This document shows, one piece after another, positions 24,404 to 33,418 of a DNA stretch of 64,000 bases (positions are counted from its first letter, which is position 1; every line of letters begins with the position of its first letter). Location: contig JANPIV010000058.1 in assembly GCA_031425155.1 (NCBI GenBank), positions 45,636-109,635 on the forward strand, read 5' to 3'. Source of the stretch: M3007 sp031425155. GTDB taxonomy: Bacteria; Bacteroidota; Bacteroidia; Chitinophagales; Saprospiraceae. A program made the position numbers and the translations under genes. The notes below the pieces were generated by a model that searched no databases, was not told the origin of the DNA, and saw nothing but the letters and a program-made list of their open reading frames with translations.

Positions 24404-26056
24404 TTATTGTATCAACTGCCTTGCCGTCTCCACCGCTGCGTCGCTGGGCGGATTACCGCTGAGCATGACGGCAATACTACGCACCCGTTCATCGGGGTTG
24501 AGCAGCCGGATATTGGTTACCGTGCGGTTGTCCGCCACTTTTTTATAGACAAAATAATGTTTGTCGGCGCGGGCGGCAATCTGCGGCGTGTGGGTGATGC
24601 TCACCACCTGGTGGCGGTCACTTAACTCTTTGAGAATGATGCCCATTTTGAGCGATACGTCGCCGCTGATACCAGAGTCAATTTCGTCAAAAATAAGGGT
24701 CGGCAGTGGAATGGCATCGGCCACGAGGCTCTTGGTACAGAGCGTGAGACGCGAAAGTTCACCGCCCGAAGCCACGTCTTTAATGGGCAAATAGCGGCTG
24801 CCGACGTTGGAAGCGAACAAAAATTGCACGTCGTCGGTGCCGGTCGGCGTGAGGGCGGCGGTCTCGCGAATGTCCACTTTCAGGCGGGCGTGGGGCATGG
24901 AAAGTTGCGCCAGCATGGTATGTACCCGCGCCTCGAAATCGGCGGGAATAGCGGCCCGGCGTTCGCTGAGCGTGGCGGCGATAGCGCGAAGGTGTTTTTC
25001 CTGGGCCACCAGACTGGTTTCCAGCCGGATGATCTCATCACCGAGATCGGTAAAGCCGCTGAGTTGTTTTTCCAGACTTTCCTGCAATAGCACCAGGTCG
25101 GCGATAGCACTGACGCCGTGTTTTTTCTGCAATTTATAGATCGTATTCAGGCGTTCCTGCACTTCCCCGATGCGTTGCGGGTCGTATTCGGTCTGCTCGC
25201 TAATCCGTTCGCAGTCTTTGGCAACATCCTGTAAATCAATGACGACCGCATCCAGCCGTTCGCTCAAAGTGGCCAGCACGGGCGATAGTTTGCGGGTGCT
25301 GCTCATGCTACGCGCAATTTCCTGCAACTGACTGATGAGGTTGATCTCATTTTCCTGCAAATAGCCGTAGGCCTGGCCATAAGCGCGTTTAATATCCTCG
25401 GCACTGGTGAGTTGCACGAGCGCATTTTCCAACTGCACTTGTTCGCTTTCCACCAGTTCCGCTTTTTGTAATTCTTCCAATTGAAACTGCAGAAATTCCA
25501 TCTCTTTCGCGCCCGTACTGCTGCGTTCGATCAGGTCGGCCAGGCGGCGGCGGTCGGTGGCAAATTGCCGATACCCTTTTTGGTAGTCTTTGAGGATCAG
25601 GGGATTATCCGCCAAAGCATCAATCATGCGCAGCTGAAAATTCACGTTGTGGATGTCCAGCACGTCGAATTGCTGGTGCAAGTCAATGAGTGCCTCCGTG
25701 ATGCGCTGCAACACCTGGTTATTCACGGGCGTATCGTTCACGAACGCCCGGCTTTTGCCAGCGGGTGAGACCTCCCGGCGAATGACCACCTCCGTATCGT
25801 AATCCAGTTCCTGATCGTTGAAAAATTCCTGCAAATCATACTCGCCCACCTCAAAAAAGGCTTCCACAATGCACTTTTCCTGGTCATTATAAAAGGCTTT
25901 CGTATCGGCCCGCTCGCCCATCACGAGGCCCAAAGCACCGAGCAGGATGGATTTTCCCGCGCCGGTTTCGCCGGTGATGATGGTAAGTTGCTCGGAAAAA
26001 TCAATTTCGAGCTCGTCAATCAGCGCGTAATTGCGGATATGGAGGCGTTTGAGCAT
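24404..26056 (-). CDS. recN: DNA repair protein RecN
   Basis: A 550-residue SMC-like ATPase acting in double-strand-break repair. Walker A is GETGAGKS (residues 29-36) after the family start MLKRLHIRNYALIDELEIDF. A long antiparallel coiled coil covers about 155-360, and the C-terminal half of the ATPase holds the signature DVASGGELSRLTL and Walker B LIFDEIDSGISGDV, then VVSITHTPQIAARADKHYFV. Length agrees with the family. Confidence 0.96.
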   Translation of the reverse strand: MLKRLHIRNYALIDELEIDFSEQLTIITGETGAGKSILLGALGLVMGERADTKAFYNDQEKCIVEAFFEVGEYDLQEFFNDQELDYDTEVVIRREVSPAGKSRAFVNDTPVNNQVLQRITEALIDLHQQFDVLDIHNVNFQLRMIDALADNPLILKDYQKGYRQFATDRRRLADLIERSSTGAKEMEFLQFQLEELQKAELVESEQVQLENALVQLTSAEDIKRAYGQAYGYLQENEINLISQLQEIARSMSSTRKLSPVLATLSERLDAVVIDLQDVAKDCERISEQTEYDPQRIGEVQERLNTIYKLQKKHGVSAIADLVLLQESLEKQLSGFTDLGDEIIRLETSLVAQEKHLRAIAATLSERRAAIPADFEARVHTMLAQLSMPHARLKVDIRETAALTPTGTDDVQFLFASNVGSRYLPIKDVASGGELSRLTLCTKSLVADAIPLPTLIFDEIDSGISGDVSLKMGIILKELSDRHQVVSITHTPQIAARADKHYFVYKKVADNRTVTNIRLLNPDERVRSIAVMLSGNPPSDAAVETARQLIQ

Positions 26057-26301
26057 GGATTGGTATTAGTCTTTGGTTATTAGTCTTTGGTCTTTGGTGC
26101 GGGATGCTTAAAAGGTGCAAAAATAAGGAAAGGATAAATTGTAAAAGCGCGGATAGTTAAAATATTTTGTTTTAAATAAAGGTCTGCCCCTCCTACTCCC
26201 CCATAAAGGGGGAGGGTACATGGAGGAGAATGTAGCGGGGTGTCGCTTTGCATAATTCATAATTTATAATTCATAATTTCCTTACGGTGTATCGCTTTGT
26301 A
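26057..26301. other. Intergenic region: promoter, palindrome and AATTCATA words
   Basis: On the minus strand TATTTTTG (26125-26118) is a -7 match that would give recN a leader of about 55 nt. At 26196-26214 CTCCCCC-ataaa-GGGGGAG forms a stable hairpin, possibly the terminator of the opposite or preceding transcription. The end (26252-26330) repeats TTCATAATTTATAATTCATA-like words and runs into the last codons of the recombinase gene. Confidence 0.5.
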
Positions 26302-27225
26302 TCATTCATCATTCATAATTTCATTTGTCTCTCCTTTCGGGTGCGCCTGCTCATAGACCTCGATTAAACGACTGATACTGTTGTGGGTATATATTTGCGT
26401 AGCGGCTAAGTTACTGTGGCCGAGCAGTTCTTTGATGGCGTTCAGATCGGCACCGTGATTGGATAAGTGGGTGGCAAAAGAGTGCCGCAGCACGTGCGGA
26501 CTACGTTGCTCGACGGTCGTAATGGCCGATAAATGTTTATGGACGATGGTGTAGATATTCTCCGGGGTGATCTGCTGGCCTTTTTTATTGAGGAAAAGCC
26601 AAGGTTCATTGTTGCCCGGAAAGGCTTGTCGGCGCAGCACGAGAAACTCTTCCAGCAGTTTGGTCAAATACCCGGCAAAGGGCATCAGACGCTCCTTATT
26701 GCCTTTTCCCTGCACCCGAAATACGGCGCGACCCAAATCTAAATCGCTGATTTTCAGTCCACTGGCCTCACTGCGGCGAATGCCCGTGGCGTACAGGACT
26801 TCCAACAACAAACGGTGCAATTGTCCCCAATAGCCTTCGCCAAACTCTATGTGGGTAAATAGCGCGGCCATCTGGCTTTCCTGAATATAAACGGGCAAGC
26901 GTTTGCCCACCTTCGGGGCCACCACTTTTTGCATCGGGTCTTTGAGGACTTCCCCACGTTTTTTCAAAAAACGAAAGTAGGTTTTCAGGCACGACAGCCG
27001 CCGGTTGATGGTGCGCGGACTTTGGCCAGCCTCCATGAGGGCCACTATCCAGGCTCGTATATGCAAATGCCTCACCTCGGCAGCCGAGGTAAGGCACTGA
27101 TGCTCAGTCAGATGAGCAACAAATTGATGCAAGTCGCTGGTGTAGGCCGAAAGGGTGTTCGCCGAAAAACGGCGTTCGAGCGACAGATATCCGAGAAACG
27201 ATGCTTCGTGAAACACGTCCGTCAA
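26302..27225 (-). CDS. Tyrosine recombinase of the XerC/XerD type
   Basis: A 307-residue site-specific recombinase. The N-terminal SAM-like domain (about 1-95) holds LSLERRFSANTLSAYTSDLH. The catalytic domain shows the Arg in YATGIRRSEASGLKI, the beta-hairpin Lys in VQGKGNKERLMPF, HxxR in SPHVLRHSFATHLSNHG and the nucleophile Tyr in HSNLAATQIYTH. Size and position next to rpsU fit a chromosomal Xer recombinase that resolves chromosome dimers, not a phage integrase. C and D types cannot be told apart from one copy. Confidence 0.92.
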   Translation of the reverse strand: MTDVFHEASFLGYLSLERRFSANTLSAYTSDLHQFVAHLTEHQCLTSAAEVRHLHIRAWIVALMEAGQSPRTINRRLSCLKTYFRFLKKRGEVLKDPMQKVVAPKVGKRLPVYIQESQMAALFTHIEFGEGYWGQLHRLLLEVLYATGIRRSEASGLKISDLDLGRAVFRVQGKGNKERLMPFAGYLTKLLEEFLVLRRQAFPGNNEPWLFLNKKGQQITPENIYTIVHKHLSAITTVEQRSPHVLRHSFATHLSNHGADLNAIKELLGHSNLAATQIYTHNSISRLIEVYEQAHPKGETNEIMNDE

Positions 27226-27306
27226 AATTGATTGAGGCGGTAAAGTAAAACAACAGGAGTAAAAAACTACTCCACCACCGTACTCATTTCACCGGAGTGA
27301 GTTGAA

Positions 27307-27501
27307 TCAGTCGTTTTTGTTTCCGTACATATCTTCTTTGTAAACGGCTTTCAGCACTTCTGTGCGGCGTTGTACCGATGGTTTGCTGAACGCTTTGCGG
27401 CGGCGTAATTCTTTCAAAATGCCGGCCTTCTCGAACTTACGTTTGTACTTTTTGAGCACCTTGTCGATAACTTCGCCGTCTTTTACTTCAACGATAAGCA
27501 T
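27307..27501 (-). CDS. rpsU: 30S ribosomal protein S21
   Basis: A 64-residue ribosomal protein. It starts MLIVEVKDGEVIDKVLKKYK and contains the highly basic RRRKAFSKPSVQRR typical of bS21. The ATG at 27501 is chosen because it matches the family start; an upstream frame to 27576 adds 25 residues. In Bacteroidota bS21 occludes the anti-Shine-Dalgarno end of 16S rRNA, consistent with the lack of SD sequences in front of most genes here. Confidence 0.95.
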   Translation of the reverse strand: MLIVEVKDGEVIDKVLKKYKRKFEKAGILKELRRRKAFSKPSVQRRTEVLKAVYKEDMYGNKND

Positions 27502-27551
27502 GAATTCTTCTTTTTTTGTTGATTTTGATGACTTCCGATGATTTCGGGCTG

Positions 27552-27559
27552 CAAAGGTA
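27552..27559 (-). promoter_or_regulatory. -7 box TACCTTTG for rpsU
   Basis: The minus strand reads TACCTTTG, a full TAnnTTTG match, 50 nt before the rpsU ATG. A TTG at 27576-27574 is too close (14 nt) to be a standard -33 element. Confidence 0.45.
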
Positions 27560-27655
27560 AGACAACCACTTGACAATTCAGAAACCTTATGCGCGATTTT
27601 TCCCGGATTTGTTTTTCAACCTTTTCCTCAACCCCTCAACTTTTTCTCAACCCTT

Positions 27656-28558
27656 TCAAAAATACACCTCATTCGCCACCCGAAAAGTATTAGCGTGGGC
27701 CTCCACAATGTCGGCCAGGCGGGTGGAATAACCGCCGCCCATGCAGACCACCACTGGCAATCGCTGCCGGTGACAGAAATCCAGCACAAAATGATCGCGC
27801 TCGCGGCAACCCGTCCGGCTAAGGTTCAGGCGACCCAGTTTATCGGTTTCCAACACATCCACGCCGCTGAGGTAAAATACAAAATCGGGCTGAAACTCGT
27901 CCACCAGACGGGGCAAGGTCGTGCGCAACAGTGACAAATAGGGCGCATCCGTCAGGCCATCGGGCAGACCCAGATCGAGGCTGGATTGCTCCTTGCGGAG
28001 CGGGTAGTTGCGCTCGCCGTGCATGGAAAAAGTGAACACCCGCGGCTCGTCCTGAAAAATAGCGGCGGTGCCATTACCCTGGTGGACATCCAAATCCACG
28101 ATCAGGATACGCTGCGCCAAATCATTGTGTAACAGGTAATTGGCCGCCACCGCCTGGTCGTTGAAACAGCAGTACCCTTCGCCGTGGTCGCGGAAAGCGT
28201 GGTGGGTGCCGCCCGCGACATTCATGGCCACGCCATGCTGTAGCGCAAAGTGGGCGCACTGAATGGTGCCCTGCGCGATGTGCCGACCCCGCCACACGAA
28301 TTTTTCATTGATCGGAAACCCGATGGCGCGTATTTCTTTGGCACTCAGGCTGACCGTATTCAGTTTGTCCCAATAACTCTGGCTATGGGTGAGCAACGCC
28401 ACTTCCTCGGACAGCGGCTCCGGGTGAAAGAAATTGGCTTCGGTCACCGCGCCCTCGTACAGCAGTTGCTCCGCAATGAGCTCATACTTGGCCATCGGGA
28501 AGCGGTGCTCGGCGGGGAGCTCGTATTTATAAATGGGCGAGTAGGCGATGCGGAGCAT
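27656..28558 (-). CDS. Histone-deacetylase-family protein (acetoin-utilisation-like)
   Basis: A 300-residue zinc-dependent deacetylase of the class II/AcuC-like bacterial branch. Visible motifs are GGTHHAFRDHGEGYCCFND (the tandem His dyad of the charge relay), LIVDLDVHQGNGTAAIF (zinc-binding Asp and His) and FYLSGVDVLETDKLGRL (second zinc Asp), then CMGGGYSTRL. The family removes acetyl groups from lysines, polyamines or other amines; the substrate here is unknown. The catalytic Tyr is replaced by the segment around GGGYS, as usual. Confidence 0.93.
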   Translation of the reverse strand: MLRIAYSPIYKYELPAEHRFPMAKYELIAEQLLYEGAVTEANFFHPEPLSEEVALLTHSQSYWDKLNTVSLSAKEIRAIGFPINEKFVWRGRHIAQGTIQCAHFALQHGVAMNVAGGTHHAFRDHGEGYCCFNDQAVAANYLLHNDLAQRILIVDLDVHQGNGTAAIFQDEPRVFTFSMHGERNYPLRKEQSSLDLGLPDGLTDAPYLSLLRTTLPRLVDEFQPDFVFYLSGVDVLETDKLGRLNLSRTGCRERDHFVLDFCHRQRLPVVVCMGGGYSTRLADIVEAHANTFRVANEVYF

Positions 28559-28666
28559 GGGGAGGGAAACATAGGGGTGGGGGAGATGGTTTAGGGGAGG
28601 GTTTTGGTGAAGACTGGGCCGTGAAATGAAGAAAATTCACTCAATGAAAAAAAAATGGCCAATTAC

Positions 28667-28698
28667 TTGCATGTATTATGTTAATTCCGATATGTTTG
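28667..28698 (+). promoter_or_regulatory. Strong Bacteroidota promoter (TTG-N21-TATGTTTG)
   Basis: TTG at 28667-28669 and TATGTTTG at 28691-28698 are separated by 21 nt, the best matched promoter of the window. Transcription would start near 28705, about 30 nt before the frameshifted small gene at 28735. Confidence 0.65.
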
Positions 28699-28734
28699 TA
28701 CTTTCCAAAGAAAACGCCCCAAAGAAATTCTGTT

Positions 28735-28994
28735 ATGCCAAATTTACTCTTTCAGCCCCATTTTGAAAATGCGCTGCGCCGCTCGGGCGTAACCTCTTCC
28801 ACTTTTTGGTTATTTTTTAAAATGACTCTTGGCTTTTATGGTCGGGCGGAGGCCTTGCCATAAATGAGCAGAGCGGTCAAGAGTTAAGGCTGTCATTAAA
28901 CAATCCCAATAAAGAAGTAATAATCGCTCACGATTATTACATCAGGCAATGTTACCCTGACAATCCTGGTCTCAAAAAAGTAAGGGCGCGATAG
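28735..28994 (+). pseudogene. Small gene broken by a one-base frameshift
   Basis: The frame from ATG 28735 gives MPNLLFQPHFENALRRSGVT ... FWLFFKM and stops at 28863. A second frame, open from about 28825 to the TAG at 28994, reads NDSWLLWSGGGLAINEQSGQ and continues with LSLNNPNKEVIIAHDYYIRQ to KKVRAR. Adding one base in the TTTTTTAAAA run near 28818-28828 joins both into an 86-residue protein of coherent composition. It could be a real mutation, a sequencing slip in the homopolymer, or programmed slippage. Family unknown. Its promoter is intact. Confidence 0.45.
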
Positions 28995-29038
28995 CTGAAA
29001 AGCGTATAGAGTAGGCGAAATATTTAAAAAATATCGTT

Positions 29039-29386
29039 ATGGCTACACTTTCAGTATCCGTATTTGTAATTCATGCACTTGCAGGTTACTGCGGCACACT
29101 ACCCTCGGTAGAATTTTACCAATGGGTGCGAGCAATTTTGAAGGAATTTGTGCCTCCGCTTCCGCGTGAGCCAGGCCCAAAGGGGGGCAACCCAGATCCT
29201 CAACCAGACAGGATTTGGCAGATAGGAACTGGCACTATTGGCGGATTAGCAGGATTAGGATTAGCTGTAATGACTTTGCCGGAAACCCCAATTTATACTT
29301 TGGGTGCCGCTTATATAGGTGGGAGGGTGATTAGTGATGTTGTAACAGGGGTCCGTTATAGGATTAGAAGTCGGCAATTAAAATAG
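29039..29386 (+). CDS. Small membrane-associated protein of unknown function
   Basis: A 115-residue protein. Residues 1-20 (ATLSVSVFVIHALAGYC) are hydrophobic; a Pro-rich linker follows (PPLPREPGPKGGNPDPQPD), then two hydrophobic stretches (GTGTIGGLAGLGLAVMTL, YTLGAAYIGGRVISDVV) and a basic tail YRIRSRQLK. No family is recognised. It lies 44 nt after the frameshifted gene and probably belongs to the same transcript. Confidence 0.5.
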   Translation: MATLSVSVFVIHALAGYCGTLPSVEFYQWVRAILKEFVPPLPREPGPKGGNPDPQPDRIWQIGTGTIGGLAGLGLAVMTLPETPIYTLGAAYIGGRVISDVVTGVRYRIRSRQLK

Positions 29387-29412
29387 ATTGGGCGATATCC
29401 TCTAGTAGAATC

Positions 29413-29482
29413 AATTGGAACGCAGGTGACGCAGAGAAAATCTGTACAAATATGTTTGATCTGTGTCATCTGTTTTCCAATT
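29413..29482. repeat. MITE-like imperfect hairpin
   Basis: The 23-nt arms at 29413-29435 and 29460-29482 are inverse copies with four mismatches; each contains a GACGCAGA / GTGACGCAG-like core and ends in AATTGG / CCAATT. They enclose 24 nt. This resembles short non-coding palindromic elements with a 'CGCAGATGACGCAGA' core that occur in many Bacteroidota genomes; that resemblance is from memory. Confidence 0.6.
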
Positions 29483-29586
29483 ATTGCTACGTTCGGCTAC
29501 TACACCACTCGGAGTAATTAGTATGATTTTGATCCTCAATAACTAAAATGTATCCAATAGTCTTTACCCACCAAATAAAAAACAAT

Positions 29587-32388
29587 ATGAAAATCTCTTA
29601 TTTTAAAAAACTTCCTGTGTTCTTTTCGCTATTGGCATGCCTGTTTCTAGGAGCCTGCGATAAAGATTTTTTTCCTGAAAATACATTTCCAATCGTCCAA
29701 AGTGGTAGCCGAGTGGAACCAAGACCAGACGATCTATCACTTGATCAAGGGGTTTTATCTCCCGTGATCATCATTCCGCCATTAATATCATGTGGAAAAT
29801 CGGTTACGGTCCGCGGCTTTGTTCCAGGGGCTGACATCAGGATTTATGCCGGCGGCACTTTAATCGGTAGCGCCATCGGCACTGAACCGGAAGGCCAAAC
29901 AATTTTGGTTGCGCCAGATTTGGTGCTGGATCAGTCCATCACCGCCAAGCAGGTATTTGAGGGGGTGGAAGGGCCGCCTTCGGATGCCGTTGTGGTAAAA
30001 AGCCCTGCCGATGTCTATCCCCCATCGGGTATTCCGCCCCCACCGTATTTCCCATTTCTGCCACTGTACGATTGTGGCGTTGCCACTTTTTTGGCCAGCC
30101 TGCCGCCCGGCGGCATATTAAAGGTGTATGCACAGAATGCCTCGGGGCAAACTTTGATCGGACAAATTGATGGGTGCGGAGGCGAAGCAGCTATCGGGGT
30201 CGAGCCTTTTCATACGGGCGAGGCGATCAGTGCGCAAACACAAATCTGTACAAATGTCAGCCCCTTTTCAGAAGTGCATGTGGTACAACCCGCCCCTTCC
30301 ACTTGGCCTGCAGCCCAGGTTGCTGCTATCTATGAAGAGAGTACGATAATAAATATCAGGCAATTGGTCAACGGGGCGAAAGTGACCATTTCAAGGGGCA
30401 CGGACATCATCGGCACCTTTGGGGCACCTGCGAATGATGTCCGCGCCCATTTGGGCGTTACAGTTCGTGCCGGGGATGTCCTGGAAATTGTGCAGGAATT
30501 GTGCGACATAAGCAGTCGAATAACCACGACCGTCCAACCTTGCAGTGCATTGCCCGTAGCACATATCCAGGTACCCCGGGCCGGTGACCAGATTATAAAG
30601 GTACTGGATGCAGTACCCGGTTCGAGGATACGCATTTTTGTGGGTGGTCAGGAGATCGGCGATGGCGGGGGCAGCCAAATCTATCTGACCCGTGCCCTAG
30701 ATGCCAATGAAACGGTCGTCGTGCTGCAAAGTATGGGCAACTGCCTCTCTGCTTCCGTGCTTACGATTAGGGTCGGCAGGGGCTTGACAGACCCAGTCAC
30801 TGCTGGGCCTTGCGGCGACATCGAACGGCTTGACTATGGCGGCGGCAACGACCCCGACCAACGGACTACCGACATCAGACTGTATCTTCCTACGCCTGGT
30901 GCGGGTACCCCGGTTGGTGCCATGCCTTTAAATGGGCGGGTTCGTTATCCTTCGGGTTCCGGACCGTTCCCCTTGGTAATACTCTTGCATGGTCGGCACG
31001 ATCCCAGCAGTCCCAGCCATGAGGGCTATGATTATTTGTTGGATCATTTTGCAAGCCATTGCATGATTGCAGTTTCAATAGACGAAAATTTATTGAATGG
31101 CCCCAGCAGTGGAGAAATGGATGCCCGCGCCATCCTGCTGCTGCGCCACTTGCAACTTTGGCGGGAATGGAACCAGACACCCGGACATCCATTTTTTGGC
31201 AAAGTAGATATGGGCAAAATTGGGCTTGCTGGCCATAGCCGGGGTGGCGAGGCGATTGCGGTTGCCCACTTGTTCAACACCCGTCTGCACAACCCAGCCG
31301 ACCCACTGCACAATTTCAATTTTAATATCCGGGGACTTTATGCCATTGCCCCTACGGACGGGCAACTTCAGTATGAAACAAACACTTATGGCCCCCCGGT
31401 TGCGCTAAACAATACCGATTATTATGTGATGCACGGCAGCCATGATGCTGATGTTAATATGTTTGAGGGACATAAAATGTATGACCGCGCCCTTCCCGTG
31501 GATGCTCCGACCTCCAATTTCAAAGGCCTGTTGTTTATTTTTGGAGCCAATCATACTCATTGGAACACGGTGTGGGAATCGAGAAATAGGGAACGTCTGG
31601 TTAATCCGGCAGCCAGCCGAATCAGTAGTGCGGATCAAAAAACGATCGCTAAATCCTACATGACTGCGTTTTGGCTGGCGGCCTTGAAAGGACGTGCGGA
31701 ATATCGGTATTTTTTAAATGGGGAAGCCACTTTTGGCACGTTGTTACCTACCATCCCGAGGGTAACCCAATTTCGAGACCCGTCGAGGGTTTTTGTCAAT
31801 CATTATCAGGAGGATAATAATCCTGCGACGGGTTCATTTCCAGGGGTAACCAATTCGACACAAGGCACATTTGCCGTAAACAGGGAGATTGGTTTTATAG
31901 ATTTTTCAAGGGAAGCTTATTTTTTGGGATCGGATTTGGGAACAAAAGGTTTGGTGGTAGCCTGGCAAGACGGTTCCACTCCGGAACTGCACATTCAAAT
32001 CCCACCAAACTTAGCGGAAATGGGTTTGAATCGGGAGTTTCTGGCCCTCCAAACCGGGCAAATTTTCGAAGCCTCCCCCAATTACAACACCCCGGTTGCG
32101 GATAAAAATTTTACGGTTCAACTCGTTTTTGACCAATCCGCAGGACCGGAGGTGGAAGCTGCATCTTACGCACGGTTTCCATACCCGTTGCCTGCAGCTC
32201 AACTCTATTATGGCACCCCTGATGATCCTGCTCCCAAATCCGTGCTGCAAACTGTTCGAATCCCAATGGAGCGTTTGTACGGGGATCTGCCTTTGGAAGC
32301 CAGGGGGAAATTGACAGAAATAATCATCAAGTACAATCGAAGCCCAAAAGGAATCATGGGGGTTGATGAAATCCAATTTACGAATTAA
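29587..32388 (+). CDS. Large lipoprotein with C-terminal alpha/beta-hydrolase domain
   Basis: A 933-residue surface or periplasmic lipoprotein: the signal peptide ends in LLACLFLGACDKD with the lipidated Cys about residue 22. About residues 60-410 hold four or so repeated modules with GADIRIYAGGTLIGSAIG / PGSRIRIFVGGQEIGDG motifs, an Ig-like adhesive series. From about 440 an alpha/beta-hydrolase (PET-hydrolase/chlorophyllase-like) follows: FPLVILLHGRHDPSSPSHEG, nucleophile Ser in GLAGHSRGGEAIA, a His in FIFGANHTHWNT. The last 200 residues are a further beta-rich domain. The ATG at 29587 is chosen for the lipobox. Likely an extracellular esterase; substrate unknown. Confidence 0.85.
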   Translation: MKISYFKKLPVFFSLLACLFLGACDKDFFPENTFPIVQSGSRVEPRPDDLSLDQGVLSPVIIIPPLISCGKSVTVRGFVPGADIRIYAGGTLIGSAIGTEPEGQTILVAPDLVLDQSITAKQVFEGVEGPPSDAVVVKSPADVYPPSGIPPPPYFPFLPLYDCGVATFLASLPPGGILKVYAQNASGQTLIGQIDGCGGEAAIGVEPFHTGEAISAQTQICTNVSPFSEVHVVQPAPSTWPAAQVAAIYEESTIINIRQLVNGAKVTISRGTDIIGTFGAPANDVRAHLGVTVRAGDVLEIVQELCDISSRITTTVQPCSALPVAHIQVPRAGDQIIKVLDAVPGSRIRIFVGGQEIGDGGGSQIYLTRALDANETVVVLQSMGNCLSASVLTIRVGRGLTDPVTAGPCGDIERLDYGGGNDPDQRTTDIRLYLPTPGAGTPVGAMPLNGRVRYPSGSGPFPLVILLHGRHDPSSPSHEGYDYLLDHFASHCMIAVSIDENLLNGPSSGEMDARAILLLRHLQLWREWNQTPGHPFFGKVDMGKIGLAGHSRGGEAIAVAHLFNTRLHNPADPLHNFNFNIRGLYAIAPTDGQLQYETNTYGPPVALNNTDYYVMHGSHDADVNMFEGHKMYDRALPVDAPTSNFKGLLFIFGANHTHWNTVWESRNRERLVNPAASRISSADQKTIAKSYMTAFWLAALKGRAEYRYFLNGEATFGTLLPTIPRVTQFRDPSRVFVNHYQEDNNPATGSFPGVTNSTQGTFAVNREIGFIDFSREAYFLGSDLGTKGLVVAWQDGSTPELHIQIPPNLAEMGLNREFLALQTGQIFEASPNYNTPVADKNFTVQLVFDQSAGPEVEAASYARFPYPLPAAQLYYGTPDDPAPKSVLQTVRIPMERLYGDLPLEARGKLTEIIIKYNRSPKGIMGVDEIQFTN

Positions 32389-32409
32389 ATCACTATAAAT
32401 CAATTTTTT

Positions 32410-32895
32410 ATGAAGAATACAATTTTTTTTGCGGTCTTTTTGATTTTCTATCAATCGGCATTTGTCGCGTGCCAAAGGTCAAAGGTTCCCACTTCGGAAT
32501 CCATCCAACAAAAAGAGCCCCCAATCGAGCTGACCAATTATACCCTGCATCGGGTAAACCTAGATTGGGAGAATAGTGTGGTTGATTCAACGGGAAAAAC
32601 AACAAAATTCAAAACAGCCTATTTGATAAAGTTTTCTCTCAAAAACCTGCCCACCGCGTATGGCCCTATCATCAAATTTTACATTGGTGATACTCCCATC
32701 CGGGAATATGGCCCTTGGGATCAGGGCATTTATTTTAAAATTTATAAACAGGAAGATTTGTTTGCGCTGCAGGGCAAACAAATAACCTATCGCTTTGTAA
32801 CCGACCAAGTAATTTCCCTGCAAAAGCGTTTCGAATTTGCGAAACCATCAGACTTAGTTTTGGAATCTGAATCGGAGGTTCTAAAAAAGCAATAG
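32410..32895 (+). CDS. Small putative lipoprotein of unknown function
   Basis: A 161-residue protein with a signal peptide (NTIFFAVFLIFYQSAFVAC) ending in a candidate lipidation Cys at residue 21, though the lipobox has Phe at -3. The mature part (YTLHRVNLDWENSVVDSTGK, FYIGDTPIREYGPWDQGIYF) looks like a single beta-sandwich. It follows the hydrolase lipoprotein by 21 nt and is probably cotranscribed, so it may act with it. A terminator follows at 33077. Confidence 0.65.
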   Translation: MKNTIFFAVFLIFYQSAFVACQRSKVPTSESIQQKEPPIELTNYTLHRVNLDWENSVVDSTGKTTKFKTAYLIKFSLKNLPTAYGPIIKFYIGDTPIREYGPWDQGIYFKIYKQEDLFALQGKQITYRFVTDQVISLQKRFEFAKPSDLVLESESEVLKKQ

Positions 32896-33418
32896 ACGAA
32901 ACGGTACTTTTTTCTAACCTGATTGCTGCGGCAATTAGATCGGAAGTAAGAAGTAAGTGCATAAGTTTTTCTAGACAGAAAATAGATAAGCCTAAACATA
33001 ATGGAAAAATAGGGTCTCCCTGTAAAAGAATAAGTAGTTTAATATCAAAGAGTTATGGTCTTTTTCTGCCAAATTTATCCCCGATTTTGAGGCAAAACTC
33101 TCAAGATCGGGGATTTTAATTTTTTGAACAAATTCTACCAGCCAATTTTAATTCTATAAAATGAGACTTTACTGCTGTAAATGAGATAAAACATTCGTCC
33201 AAAAAGCCAATAGACCATTTTTATTCGGTTTCATAAGATCAAAACCTTTTAGAGAGATACCCTCCTTAATTGAACACATTTGAAAAATAAAGAAATAGAA
33301 GCAAAGAACAATGGGTATATAAGCCTATGCCATCTAAACGGATGGCACAGCGTATATCCAAACGTTCGCTCCCATTCCCAGTGCCATTTTCTACCCCAAC
33401 CCGTTCCTAACTCTCCCC
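32896..33418. other. AT-rich intergenic region
   Basis: A 523-bp stretch without a credible gene. It contains the terminator at 33077-33126 and a small hairpin GCCATCtaaacgGATGGC near 33329-33346. A Pro/Ser-rich frame at 33280-33540 has no coding character. Confidence 0.4.
33077..33126 (+). terminator. Rho-independent terminator after the lipoprotein genes
   Basis: ATCCCCGATTTTGAG (33077-33091) pairs with CTCAAGATCGGGGAT (33100-33114) with one mismatch and an 8-nt loop, followed by TTTTAATTTTTT. Confidence 0.75.

Noticed and set aside
24294..24548. An 84-codon plus-strand frame covering the recN end
   Set aside because: Its second half is antisense to recN and its first half is made of repeated TATCAACCTT words.
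26196..26214. CTCCCCC-ataaa-GGGGGAG as a third copy of the regulator's operator
   Set aside because: The centre has one A less, no -33/-7 pair follows at the right distance, and the stem is symmetric like a terminator or REP element.
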